A program made the position numbers and the translations under genes. DNA of 64,000 nucleotides, from NCBI GenBank assembly GCA_023407175.1, contig JAEYMU010000056.1, forward strand, positions 62,001 to 126,000, read 5' to 3'. Shown in pieces: positions 17,381 to 25,489 of this stretch. Origin of the DNA: Bacillota bacterium. Lineage in GTDB: Bacteria; Bacillota_A; Clostridia; Lachnospirales; Lachnospiraceae. Under the pieces are notes generated by a model. It worked only from the letters and a program-made list of their open reading frames with translations. It ran no database searches and was not told the origin of the DNA. How positions within the stretch are numbered: the stretch's first letter is position 1; every line of letters begins with the position of its first letter.

Positions 17381-18862
17381 ATGGGATTACCACTTATTTT
17401 CCCTACCGGAGTTACATATTACAAGAAAGAAAAAACCTTTAACGGCTATACCATCTATCCCTCTGCAAAAGGTGCCTTGCTGATTGACATGAACGGGAAT
17501 GAAGTGCAATTATGGGCAGGCTTAAGCGGATTTCCGAACAAAATCCTGCCGGGTGGTTATGTATTAGGCTCCACCGGAGAACGCAGTCCAAAGTATTCCT
17601 ACCAGGATCAGTTGGATTTAATTCAGGTAGACTGGGACGGAAATATCGTTTGGAAATTTAATCAAACCGAACTGGTTGCAGATCCGGGTGCAGAACCGGG
17701 CTATGTTGCGAGACAGCACCATGATTACCAGCGGGAAGGCTCCGCTACCGGATATTATTCCCCCGGTGCAAAGCCCTACACAGATCATGGCAACACCCTG
17801 TTATTAACTCATGAAAACATCTATAATCATGCCATTTCAGACAAGAGACTTCTGGATGATAAGATTATCGAGGTGACCTGGGAGGGCGAAATCGTATGGA
17901 CCTGGAGAGCAAACGAACATTTTGACGAATTTGGCTTTGATGAAGCAGCAAAGAATGTATTGTTCCGTGATCCCGGAATCGTGGGAACCTTTGACGGCGA
18001 CTGGCTCCATATCAATTCTATTTCTGCGGTAGGCCCGAATCGATGGTATGATGCGGGTGATGAACGCTTCCACCCGGATAATATTATCTTTGATGCAAGA
18101 AATGCCAATATTCTTGCAATTATTGATAAAAAGACAGGTAAGATTGTCTGGAAGCTGGGTCCTGATTTCAATGAAAATGAGGCTGCGAAGAAGCTCGGCT
18201 GGATTATTGGACAGCATCATTTCCATCTGATCCAGAAGGGTCTTCCCGGTGAGGGTGATTTCCTGGTATATGACAATGGAGGCGCCGGCGGCTATGGTGC
18301 TCCGAATCCCGCATCCAAATACGGTAAGAATAATGCGGTCAGAGATTATTCCCGTGTCCTGCAATTCAATCCGCAGACACTGGAGATTACCTGGCAGTAC
18401 ACACCGCTGGAGGCAGGTGCCCTGCTATTCACCGATGCATCCAAATTCTACAGCTCCTATATTAGTTCCGCTCAGCGTCTTCCCAATGGAAACACACTGA
18501 TTACCGAAGGCTCGGACGGAAGAATATTCGAAGTAACTCCGGAGCATGAAATTGTATGGGAATACATCAACCCCTACTTTTCAACCTTCCATGGCAAATT
18601 TATAAATAACATGGTATATCGCGCTTACCGTGTTCCCTATGAATGGATTCCGCAGCTAGACAGACCGTCAGAAACTTCCATTGAAAAGCTCGATATCACA
18701 ACCTTTCGTGTACCGGGAGCAGCTTCAGGAGCAGGCACCGGAAAAATCACTGTAACCGAGGGTGTCAATCCTGAGAAAAGAACAATAACTGGTATTGGCA
18801 GTGACGATGATGCACCTTTGAATTTTTGCGTAGCTTCTGTAAGTGAGGATGAGGAAAAATAA
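17381..18862 (+). CDS. Arylsulfotransferase (ASST) family protein
   Basis: A 493-residue protein with repeated beta-propeller blades (for example 'DGNIVWKFNQTEL', 'EGEIVWTWRANEH', 'TGKIVWKLGPDF', 'EHEIVWEYINPYF'). Motifs corresponding to the catalytic set of E. coli AssT can be placed: RQHHDY (His113/114), GDWLHINS (His210), ARNAN (Arg240) and QHHFHL (His279/280). This alignment is from memory of the family. The enzyme moves sulfate from an aryl sulfate ester to another phenol without PAPS. No signal peptide is visible, whereas Gram-negative AssT is periplasmic. It is the last gene of the operon, with AAAGGAGG ahead of the start. Confidence 0.88.
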   Translation: MGLPLIFPTGVTYYKKEKTFNGYTIYPSAKGALLIDMNGNEVQLWAGLSGFPNKILPGGYVLGSTGERSPKYSYQDQLDLIQVDWDGNIVWKFNQTELVADPGAEPGYVARQHHDYQREGSATGYYSPGAKPYTDHGNTLLLTHENIYNHAISDKRLLDDKIIEVTWEGEIVWTWRANEHFDEFGFDEAAKNVLFRDPGIVGTFDGDWLHINSISAVGPNRWYDAGDERFHPDNIIFDARNANILAIIDKKTGKIVWKLGPDFNENEAAKKLGWIIGQHHFHLIQKGLPGEGDFLVYDNGGAGGYGAPNPASKYGKNNAVRDYSRVLQFNPQTLEITWQYTPLEAGALLFTDASKFYSSYISSAQRLPNGNTLITEGSDGRIFEVTPEHEIVWEYINPYFSTFHGKFINNMVYRAYRVPYEWIPQLDRPSETSIEKLDITTFRVPGAASGAGTGKITVTEGVNPEKRTITGIGSDDDAPLNFCVASVSEDEEK

Positions 18863-18880
18863 AGCAGAGTATGTCTCAAA

Positions 18881-18928
18881 AAGAAACCTCTTTCGTTAGA
18901 TTTTTGTCTGACAAAAGAGGTTTTCTTT
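18881..18928. terminator. Bidirectional terminator between convergent genes
   Basis: Stem AAACCTCTTT (18884-18893) / AAAGAGGTTT (18914-18923), T-rich on the plus strand and A-rich 5' flank serving the minus strand. Confidence 0.82.
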
Positions 18929-18971
18929 ACTGATATTTCAGAGATCTATTCATAATTCCACAATCGAATTT

Positions 18972-20279
18972 CTAATACTCTTCCACTGTAACCTTGCATA
19001 CAGCAGACTGATTACCGCACTTTATAGTAATGTTTGCCTCTCCTGCCTTCAACGGGGAATAAATCCAGGATTCAAGCTCTTCACTATATTCTACCTTTAA
19101 AACATCGGGATTGTCAGACTCAACGGTAACCGTATCGGTTGTATTCCAAGGCTCTACACTAAAATAAATATCAAAATAATCATCTACGTAGGCGGTAGAC
19201 TCATCAGAATCCAGCCAAATGCTTTCGCAGGGAGCATCGGATACCGTAACGGTGACAGTGCCGATCACGGTTCCGCTTTCCGAACCCTCTCTTACCGTAA
19301 CCTGGGCTGTACCAATCTTGTTTCCATAGAGGTATAATTCACTTCCGTCCATAAGCAATGCAACCGCATTATTATCCGGATTTACATCATCATAATTCTC
19401 TATATTGAAATAGTAGTTTGTATTTGCCTTTGTATAGCTGATCAGGCTAAATACGTTCAGGCTGTCGCCTAATACTAAATCCACATTTGGTTGGTAAATG
19501 CTGGTATCCTTAATTACTACCTTAAAGGAACCAAGGGTCTTTGTTTTCTTATTATAGGTTTCTTTTACAGTAATCGTATAGGTACCGGCTTTTTTCGCTG
19601 TGAAGGTATAGCCGTAGAAATATCCGTCCCCTATGAAATCCTTAAGCATTGACTGTCCTTCTTTATCATCCGTGGCATCCTTCGCACTTGAGGCATCATA
19701 TTTTACTTCCTTAATTGTAAAATCCTTGCTGCTTGAGGTCAGGGAATAGGTTGCCTTAGGATTACGGTATGATATACTGAACAGCGGATCAATGTATGCA
19801 TACAGACTGTAAAGGTTAAAGCCGCCGTCTCCGACAGCAAATTCATTGCCATAATCGCTTACGGTTAAGGATGCACTCTTTACCGTTACCTTGCACTTTC
19901 CTAATGTGGTTTTCTTCTTATTATAGGTCTGTGTACAGGTAATTGTAGCGGTTCCGGCCTTAACACCAGTTAAATACCCTCCGTCCTTGCTGATTGTAAC
20001 CACCTTGGTGTTACTGGAGGTAAATTGATAGGTTGCTCCCTTGACCTTGTTGTTTACCGTAAGCTTCTGGGCATTGGTCCGCTGCCAGGGATTATCGTAA
20101 TAATAAACCTTGCTGTCCAATTTACCAATCGGTATCGTCATTTTGGTTGCACTGATTGCTGCCTTTTTTGTTGCGGCCTCTGCTACCGACCCCGGTACGA
20201 TAAGACTTCCCACCATGAGCGCACAGCATAATGCCATTGATACCAGGATTCGTGTAACGTTGAACTTTGAAATTTTCAT
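18972..20279 (-). CDS. Secreted protein with bacterial Ig-like repeats
   Basis: A 435-residue exported protein. It has a signal peptide (residues ~1-35, 'ILVSMALCCALMVGSLIVPGSVAEA') followed by about four Ig-like beta-sandwich units with the BIG2 style 'SNTKVVTISKDGGYLTGVKAGTATITC' and 'DNPDVLKVEYSEELESWIYSPLKAGEANITIKC'. No catalytic motif, LPXTG or S-layer anchor was found. It probably acts as a secreted or surface-associated structural or adhesive protein. AAGGAG precedes the ATG. It is monocistronic. Confidence 0.83.
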   Translation of the reverse strand: MKISKFNVTRILVSMALCCALMVGSLIVPGSVAEAATKKAAISATKMTIPIGKLDSKVYYYDNPWQRTNAQKLTVNNKVKGATYQFTSSNTKVVTISKDGGYLTGVKAGTATITCTQTYNKKKTTLGKCKVTVKSASLTVSDYGNEFAVGDGGFNLYSLYAYIDPLFSISYRNPKATYSLTSSSKDFTIKEVKYDASSAKDATDDKEGQSMLKDFIGDGYFYGYTFTAKKAGTYTITVKETYNKKTKTLGSFKVVIKDTSIYQPNVDLVLGDSLNVFSLISYTKANTNYYFNIENYDDVNPDNNAVALLMDGSELYLYGNKIGTAQVTVREGSESGTVIGTVTVTVSDAPCESIWLDSDESTAYVDDYFDIYFSVEPWNTTDTVTVESDNPDVLKVEYSEELESWIYSPLKAGEANITIKCGNQSAVCKVTVEEY

Positions 20280-20389
20280 AAATCTGACTCCTTCTTAAGT
20301 ATATTTTTTATGCCAATTTGAATCATACATAAAATTTTACCATATGTCAAATTTATATGTCTATCCGACAGAATTCCCATTGTAAGTTG

Positions 20390-21178
20390 CTATTTCCATT
20401 CAAAAACTGCCAGCCGGTCATTACAATTTTTGACACCCGGAATGGATGCAAATAACCAGCCTCTTAAGGTAAATGTTTTCATAACCACATTAAAGCTTTC
20501 TTCCTTTGCTAATTTCAAACCGGGACACAGAGCCTCCAGGTCATGGCCTGATTTCGTTCCCCACTGAAAGGTTGCCCTTGTATTCTTTACCGTATCATGA
20601 TGCTTACTGCCCTTTGCTGCAAAGGGCGGCATCAGCTCAGCCAATATCACAGCATCAGGAAAATTTCTTGTAATAACAAGAAGCAGCTGTTTTATCTCCT
20701 CTTTTTTGAAATACATCAACAGCCCCTCTGCTATAAAAATCGCTTTTCTCCCCTTTTCTATCCGCTCTGTCCAGTCCTCCTCCAGAATAGACCCCTCCAG
20801 CATTGTCACCCTTTTGTTTTCTTTAAAATAATGCCTGCGAATCCGAACCACATCCGGCAAATCCAGGTCATACCACAGAAGCTTCCCGTTATCCACTCTG
20901 GAAAACCGATCGTCCAGGCCGCATCCCAGATTAACACATACCGCATCAGGGAATTGCTCCAAATATCCTTTCAGTGCTCTGTCAAACATAATTGTTCTTG
21001 CCACAACCCCTTCATGACTCATAAACTTATCATATTTTGCAGTGTCAATGCCCAGTGAACGAATAATATGAACTGCTTTTTCATCGCGGATTCTGGCATC
21101 GGGCCGAAGCGTTTCGTTCGCTTTGATTGCCAACGGAATCAGCATGGTTTCCTGAACTTCCCCCAGCTCCATTTTCAT
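20390..21178 (-). CDS. Leucine carboxyl methyltransferase-family SAM methyltransferase
   Basis: A 262-residue protein with the SAM-binding motif 'AVCVNLGCGLDDRFSRV', acidic motif 'LLWYDLDLPDVVRIRRHYF' and 'IFIAEGLLMYFKKEEIKQLL', all typical of the LCM/COG3315 family (bacterial O-methyltransferases linked to secondary metabolites). The substrate is unknown. A palindromic site GTTAG-N6-CTAAC lies 50 bases upstream and is shared with the siderophore-type ABC operon next door and with the ECF locus. A role in metal acquisition or modification of a metal-binding small molecule is therefore inferred. The start at 21178 has GGGAG 9 bases ahead. Confidence 0.85.
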   Translation of the reverse strand: MKMELGEVQETMLIPLAIKANETLRPDARIRDEKAVHIIRSLGIDTAKYDKFMSHEGVVARTIMFDRALKGYLEQFPDAVCVNLGCGLDDRFSRVDNGKLLWYDLDLPDVVRIRRHYFKENKRVTMLEGSILEEDWTERIEKGRKAIFIAEGLLMYFKKEEIKQLLLVITRNFPDAVILAELMPPFAAKGSKHHDTVKNTRATFQWGTKSGHDLEALCPGLKLAKEESFNVVMKTFTLRGWLFASIPGVKNCNDRLAVFEWK

Positions 21179-21227
21179 ATCTTACAGCTCCCTTCCGGCG
21201 CAGCTTTTTATACAGAACGCTCCGCCT

Positions 21228-21243
21228 GTTAGTTTAAACTAAC
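21228..21243. promoter_or_regulatory. Palindromic operator GTTAG-N6-CTAAC (site 1)
   Basis: A perfect 16-bp palindrome, GTTAGTTTAAACTAAC. It overlaps the likely -35 region of the methyltransferase promoter (TATAAA about 20 bases downstream on the minus strand). The same arrangement recurs at 21376 and 39864. Confidence 0.65.
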
Positions 21244-21314
21244 TATTTATTAATTTTATAACACTATGGTTCTTGAATGTCAAGGATTATGAAACAATTT
21301 CCAGAAAAGTTTAA

Positions 21315-21329
21315 TGATAATAATTCACT
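21315..21329. promoter_or_regulatory. Weak Fur-box-like sequence
   Basis: TGATAAT-A-ATTCACT fits the 7-1-7 Fur/PerR frame on the left arm only (three mismatches on the right). It lies just upstream of the -35 of the siderophore ABC operon. Confidence 0.25.
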
Positions 21330-21339
21330 AGTAAGCTTC

Positions 21340-21368
21340 TTGACGAAACGCGAAAATCCCTATAGTAT
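21340..21368 (+). promoter_or_regulatory. Promoter of the siderophore-type ABC operon
   Basis: -35 TTGACG (21340-21345) and -10 TAGTAT (21363-21368), spacing 17. The predicted start of transcription falls at the edge of the operator 21376-21391. Confidence 0.65.
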
Positions 21369-21375
21369 GTATTGA

Positions 21376-21391
21376 GTTAGCTACAGCTAAC
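21376..21391. promoter_or_regulatory. Palindromic operator GTTAG-N6-CTAAC (site 2)
   Basis: GTTAGCTACAGCTAAC, extended by A/T to 18 bases (21375-21392), at about +1 to +17 of the ABC promoter, a position suited to repression. Confidence 0.68.
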
Positions 21392-21437
21392 TTGTTACCC
21401 TACAATATTATCTTATTTACGAAAGGAAAAATTATTT

Positions 21438-22526
21438 ATGAAATTAAAAAAATTCAGTGCTTCTATAAAAGGTGCTCTGGCCTTCTCATTTATGCTGCTA
21501 TTAACTGGCTGCTCAAATTCTGCGAACCCAGCCGATACTACTGCATCGATTACTCCTGCTGAAGTGACCGAGGCTCCCACACCGGAAGCCGATTCATCGG
21601 AAGACACCTCAGTACAGTATCCGATTACAATTCAGCATGCTTTCGGTGAAACGGTAATTGAAAGTAAGCCTGAACGTGTCGCCACTATCTCCTGGGGTAA
21701 CCAGGATGTCCCTTTGGCATTGGGAGTTATCCCTGTCGGCGTTTCCATGGCAAATTACGGTGTAGCAGACGGCTCCAGCCTTTTACCCTGGACCGCAGAA
21801 AAATTCACGGAGCTGGGAGTAGAAAACCCTGTTCTTTTCAATGATACGGACGGTTTGGATTATGAGGCCATCAGCGATGCCCAGCCCGATGTAATACTCG
21901 CCGCTTATTCCGGTCTTACTCAGGAGGAATACGATCTTCTGACAGAAATCGCCCCTGTTGTGGCATATCCCACACTTCCCTGGCAGACCTTATGGAGGGA
22001 TCAGATCGTCCTTGACGCAACCGGAATGGGAATGAAGGCGGAAGGCGAGCAGCTGGTCAGTGACTTAGAGCAGCTGATTGCTGAAAAGACTTCTGAATAC
22101 CCCCAAATTGCAGGAAAATCCGCGGCCTTTTTTTACTTTTATCCCTCTGATTTCGGTAAGTTCTATGTTTATCTCCCCAGCGATCCCCGTGCTGCATACC
22201 TGGAAGACTTAGGTTTGACGGTTCCGGAAAGCGTAGCAAAGCTGGCCGAGAGCTCTGATAGCTTTGCACTTGAGATCAGTGCAGAGAATATTGACCAGAT
22301 AAGTGATATCGATATCATAATAGCCTATGGTGATTCCTCTTTATTGGCAGCCTTACAGGCAGATTCTCTTGTTGGAACAAATCCCGCAGTCAAGAGAGGC
22401 TCTGTTGTACTGATTGAGGATAATACCCCCCTGGCAGCCTCGGGCACTCCCAGCGCACTTTCCATTCCCGCAACCATTGATGAGTATTTAAGCTTAATCG
22501 GAGAGGCAGCTGATAAGGTAAAATGA
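21438..22526 (+). CDS. Iron-siderophore ABC transporter substrate-binding lipoprotein
   Basis: A 362-residue lipoprotein with lipobox 'LLLTGC' (Cys near residue 25) and a Thr/Glu/Pro-rich linker. The PBP2 type III fold shows 'ITIQHAFGETVIESKPERVATISWGNQDVPLALGVIPVGVS', 'YEAISDAQPDVILAAYSGLTQEEYDLLTEIAPVVAYP' and a C-terminal helical segment. This is the FepB/FhuD/YfiY class for ferric siderophores. It is the first of four tightly linked genes, and its stop overlaps the next start (ATGA). Confidence 0.92.
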   Translation: MKLKKFSASIKGALAFSFMLLLTGCSNSANPADTTASITPAEVTEAPTPEADSSEDTSVQYPITIQHAFGETVIESKPERVATISWGNQDVPLALGVIPVGVSMANYGVADGSSLLPWTAEKFTELGVENPVLFNDTDGLDYEAISDAQPDVILAAYSGLTQEEYDLLTEIAPVVAYPTLPWQTLWRDQIVLDATGMGMKAEGEQLVSDLEQLIAEKTSEYPQIAGKSAAFFYFYPSDFGKFYVYLPSDPRAAYLEDLGLTVPESVAKLAESSDSFALEISAENIDQISDIDIIIAYGDSSLLAALQADSLVGTNPAVKRGSVVLIEDNTPLAASGTPSALSIPATIDEYLSLIGEAADKVK

Positions 22527-23521
22527 AGTATTTCAAAACAATAACCGTGCTGTTCGGGAGTATGCTTTTACTTACATTATGCATTTTAGCTTCTCTGGCC
22601 CTTGGATCACGCTATATCAGCTTTCATGAGGTCATAAATGCTCTGTTTCATATGGACAGTGCCTCTTTAAATGACCTGGTGGTTCATGAGCGTATTCCCC
22701 GCACTGTTTTTGGTATTATTGCCGGTGCTGCCCTCGGGATATCAGGCTCCCTGATGCAGGCGATCACCCGAAATCCAATCGCAGATCCCAGTATTCTGGG
22801 TGTAAATACGGGAGCGTCCCTGTTTGTTGTCAGCGGTATTGCATTTTTTAATATCCATTCGGCGAATCAATACATATGGTTTGCTCTGGCTGGTGCATCT
22901 GTTACCGCAGTATTTGTCTACAGCATCGGTTCCATGGGACATGGCGGTGCCACACCGATTAAGCTTGCCTTAGCCGGCGGCGCCACCAGTGCCGCCCTGT
23001 CCTCGCTGGTAAGTGCTATCATTCTGCCCCGTACGGATGTCATGAACATTTTCCGTTTCTGGCAGGTAGGCAGTATCAGCGGCGCCACCTGGGAGGGAAT
23101 TTCCTGCGTGCTTCCCTTTCTTATTGCCGGAATGATTATCGCCCTGCTTTCCGCCCCGGCGTTAAATGCCCTTGCCCTGGGGGATGATGTTGCAACCGGC
23201 CTGGGTGTCCGCACAGGGATGGTAAGGCTGATTGCAGCCTCTGCCGGTGTACTTTTATGCGGTGCCACTACTGCGCTGGCCGGACCGATTGGTTTTGTCG
23301 GCCTTATGGTCCCCCATGCCATGCGGCTGATCTGCGGGCCGAATTTGCGGATTATTCTTCCCATGTCGGCTATTGGCGGAGCAATTCTATTAATTGTTTC
23401 GGATATTATCGGAAGACTCATCGGCTCACCAGGTGAGCTGGAGGCAGGGATTGTCACGGCCTTCCTGGGAGCCCCTATCCTTATTATCATTGCTATGAGA
23501 GCGAAGGTGCAAGCATTATGA
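22523..23521 (+). CDS. FecCD-family iron-siderophore ABC permease (first subunit)
   Basis: A 332-residue membrane protein. FecCD signatures include 'RIPRTVFGIIAGAALGISGSLMQAITRNPIADPSILGVNTGASL' and 'LCGATTALAGPIGFVGLMVPHAMRLICGPNLR', with the C-terminal 'PGELEAGIVTAFLGAPILI'. The protein has about ten hydrophobic segments. It overlaps both neighbours by 4 bases and forms a heterodimer with the next permease. Confidence 0.94.
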   Translation: MKYFKTITVLFGSMLLLTLCILASLALGSRYISFHEVINALFHMDSASLNDLVVHERIPRTVFGIIAGAALGISGSLMQAITRNPIADPSILGVNTGASLFVVSGIAFFNIHSANQYIWFALAGASVTAVFVYSIGSMGHGGATPIKLALAGGATSAALSSLVSAIILPRTDVMNIFRFWQVGSISGATWEGISCVLPFLIAGMIIALLSAPALNALALGDDVATGLGVRTGMVRLIAASAGVLLCGATTALAGPIGFVGLMVPHAMRLICGPNLRIILPMSAIGGAILLIVSDIIGRLIGSPGELEAGIVTAFLGAPILIIIAMRAKVQAL

Positions 23522-24552
23522 CATTAAATAACCCGGATACCATCCGATCAGGCTATCGTTCAAGGCGACTCCGATGGATGATTGTAACAATCATATTGGC
23601 AATACTCACTTTTTTGCTTTGTGCTGCCATGCTCCTGCTGGGAAATACCTGGTATTCCCCCGAGACCATTATTAGAGTCCTGTCAGGCGAACAAATTCAA
23701 GGTGCATCCTTTACGATCGGTACCTTACGGCTGCCCCGGATGCTTACCGGACTCCTCGTAGGTATGGCCTTCGGTATAGCAGGAAGCTCCTTTCAAACCA
23801 TGCTTCGCAATCCCCTGGCCAGTCCGGATATCATTGGTGTAACCTCAGGTTCCAGTGTTGCCGCTGTTTTTTGTATCCTTGTTTTAAAAATAAGTGGGGC
23901 AATTGTCTCAGCGGCCGCAGTAATTGCCGGGCTCCTGGTCACAGCGCTAATCTACCTTCTCTCCAGAGGCGGAAGCTTCTCGGGAGGGCGTTTGATCCTG
24001 ATTGGTCTCGGGGTGCAGGCCATGCTGAATGCGGTCATATCCTACCTGTTACTTAGAGCCTCCCAGTACGATGTTCCCGGTGCCCTTCGATGGCTTAGCG
24101 GAAGCCTTAACGGAATGCGAATGGCAAATATCCCGGAGCTGCTGCTTATCGTGGTGGTCTTTGGCTTCCTAATAATCCTGCTGGGAAAGCATCTTAGAGT
24201 TCTGGAATTGGGCGAACAGACCGCCACTGCCCTCGGACTTAGAGCTGACCGGACACGGCTGATTTTAGTTATGTGCGCCGTGTTTTTAATCGCCTTTGGC
24301 ACTGCTGTTACCGGTCCCGTTGCATTTGTATCCTTTCTGGCCGGCCCAATTGCAGCAAAGCTTGTGGGTACAGGTGCATCCCATACATTGCCGTCTGGCC
24401 TTGTCGGGGCCTCCCTGGTGCTTGGAGCAGATCTTATCGGCCAGTTTGCCTTTGATACAAGATTTCCGGTTGGTGTTATCACAGGAATTCTGGGTGCACC
24501 CTATCTTCTATTTTTACTGATCCGTATGAACCGGATGGGAGGAGCATCATGA
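23518..24552 (+). CDS. FecCD-family iron-siderophore ABC permease (second subunit)
   Basis: A 344-residue permease with 'RLPRMLTGLLVGMAFGIAGSSFQTMLRNPLASPDIIGVTSGSSV', 'ALGLRADRTRLILVMCAVFLIAFGTAVTGPVAFVSFLAGPIAAKLVG' and 'FDTRFPVGVITGILGAPYLLFLLIRMNR'. It is the FepG/YfhA-like partner of the preceding permease and is translationally coupled on both sides. Confidence 0.94.
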   Translation: MTLNNPDTIRSGYRSRRLRWMIVTIILAILTFLLCAAMLLLGNTWYSPETIIRVLSGEQIQGASFTIGTLRLPRMLTGLLVGMAFGIAGSSFQTMLRNPLASPDIIGVTSGSSVAAVFCILVLKISGAIVSAAAVIAGLLVTALIYLLSRGGSFSGGRLILIGLGVQAMLNAVISYLLLRASQYDVPGALRWLSGSLNGMRMANIPELLLIVVVFGFLIILLGKHLRVLELGEQTATALGLRADRTRLILVMCAVFLIAFGTAVTGPVAFVSFLAGPIAAKLVGTGASHTLPSGLVGASLVLGADLIGQFAFDTRFPVGVITGILGAPYLLFLLIRMNRMGGAS

Positions 24553-25394
24553 AAGCAGAACAATTACTAAAAGCTAATAACCTTTCTGCCGGGTATGATA
24601 ATAAAGTTATTATAAATAACATTAATTTAGCCATCCCAAGCCAGAAAATAAGTGTTATCATAGGGGCAAATGCCTGTGGTAAATCTACACTTCTTAAAAC
24701 ACTTGCCCGTCTGATCAAACCCATCTCGGGCAATGTTACCCTTGGTGACAGGAGAATCAGTGAAATTGCACCCAAGCAATTAGCACGCCTTATGGGACTG
24801 CTTCCGCAATCGCCCATCGTCCCGGAGGGAATTACTGTTTCAGATTTGGTGGGACGGGGAAGATTCCCCTATCAAAGCTTTTTTCAGGGGATGCAAAAAA
24901 AAGATTATGAGGCTGTTGAAGAGGCCCTGGAAATTATGGGAATAACAGAGCTTGCCAATCGCCGGATTGACGAGCTTTCCGGCGGGCAGCGGCAGCGGGT
25001 ATGGATTGCAATGGCTCTGGCACAGCAGACCGATATTCTTCTTCTGGATGAGCCTACAACCTTCCTGGATATTACCTATCAGGTTGAAATTCTTGACCTG
25101 CTGACCGATTTGAATCAAAAGCGACAAACTACTATTGTAATGGTACTGCATGACATTAATTTATCCGCCCGGTATGCTGATCATATCATCGCCCTTCATA
25201 AAGGAAGGCTGGTTTCTGAAGGTACTCCTTCACAGGTCATCACCGAGGGGCTGATTAAGCAGATTTTCGGATTGGAATGCAGCGTCATTCAGGACCCGCT
25301 CTCCCACTCTCCCTTTATTATACCAAAGGGAAGGCACCATATCCATTCGGGGAAGAATGCTTCTCCTGGTCCACCTGCAAATATCATGGTATGA
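24549..25394 (+). CDS. Iron-siderophore ABC transporter ATP-binding protein (FepC type)
   Basis: A 281-residue ATPase with Walker A GANACGKS, Q-loop 'LLPQSPIVPEGI', signature 'LSGGQRQRVWIAMAL', Walker B 'ILLLDEPTTFLD' and H-loop 'MVLHDINLSARYADHI'. 'TFLDITYQVEILDLL' is characteristic of the FepC/FhuC branch. It is the last gene of the operon, ending in a strong terminator. Confidence 0.94.
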   Translation: MKAEQLLKANNLSAGYDNKVIINNINLAIPSQKISVIIGANACGKSTLLKTLARLIKPISGNVTLGDRRISEIAPKQLARLMGLLPQSPIVPEGITVSDLVGRGRFPYQSFFQGMQKKDYEAVEEALEIMGITELANRRIDELSGGQRQRVWIAMALAQQTDILLLDEPTTFLDITYQVEILDLLTDLNQKRQTTIVMVLHDINLSARYADHIIALHKGRLVSEGTPSQVITEGLIKQIFGLECSVIQDPLSHSPFIIPKGRHHIHSGKNASPGPPANIMV

Positions 25395-25412
25395 GAAAAA
25401 ACACCGCAGACG

Positions 25413-25464
25413 AAAGGGACAGTCCCAAATCAGACATAGTGATTTGAGACTGTCCCTCTTTAAA
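25413..25464. terminator. Long terminator hairpin between convergent genes
   Basis: Arms 25413-25432 and 25440-25461 pair over about 20 bases (AGGGACAGTCCCAAATCA with TGATTTGAGACTGTCCCT, one unpaired base), flanked by A-rich and T-rich ends, so it can serve both strands. Confidence 0.82.
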
Positions 25465-25489
25465 GGTATTATTTATTCGTTCTTTCCAA

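Noticed and set aside
20597..21058. 153-residue open frame on the plus strand
   Set aside because: Fully inside the methyltransferase gene on the other strand; no ribosome site or recognisable domain.
21315..21329. Fur box as the main regulator site of the siderophore operon
   Set aside because: Only the left arm fits; the GTTAG-N6-CTAAC site is much stronger.
22918..23490. 190-residue open frame on the minus strand
   Set aside because: Antisense shadow of the FecCD permease, low-complexity (Ala/Pro/Ile-rich).
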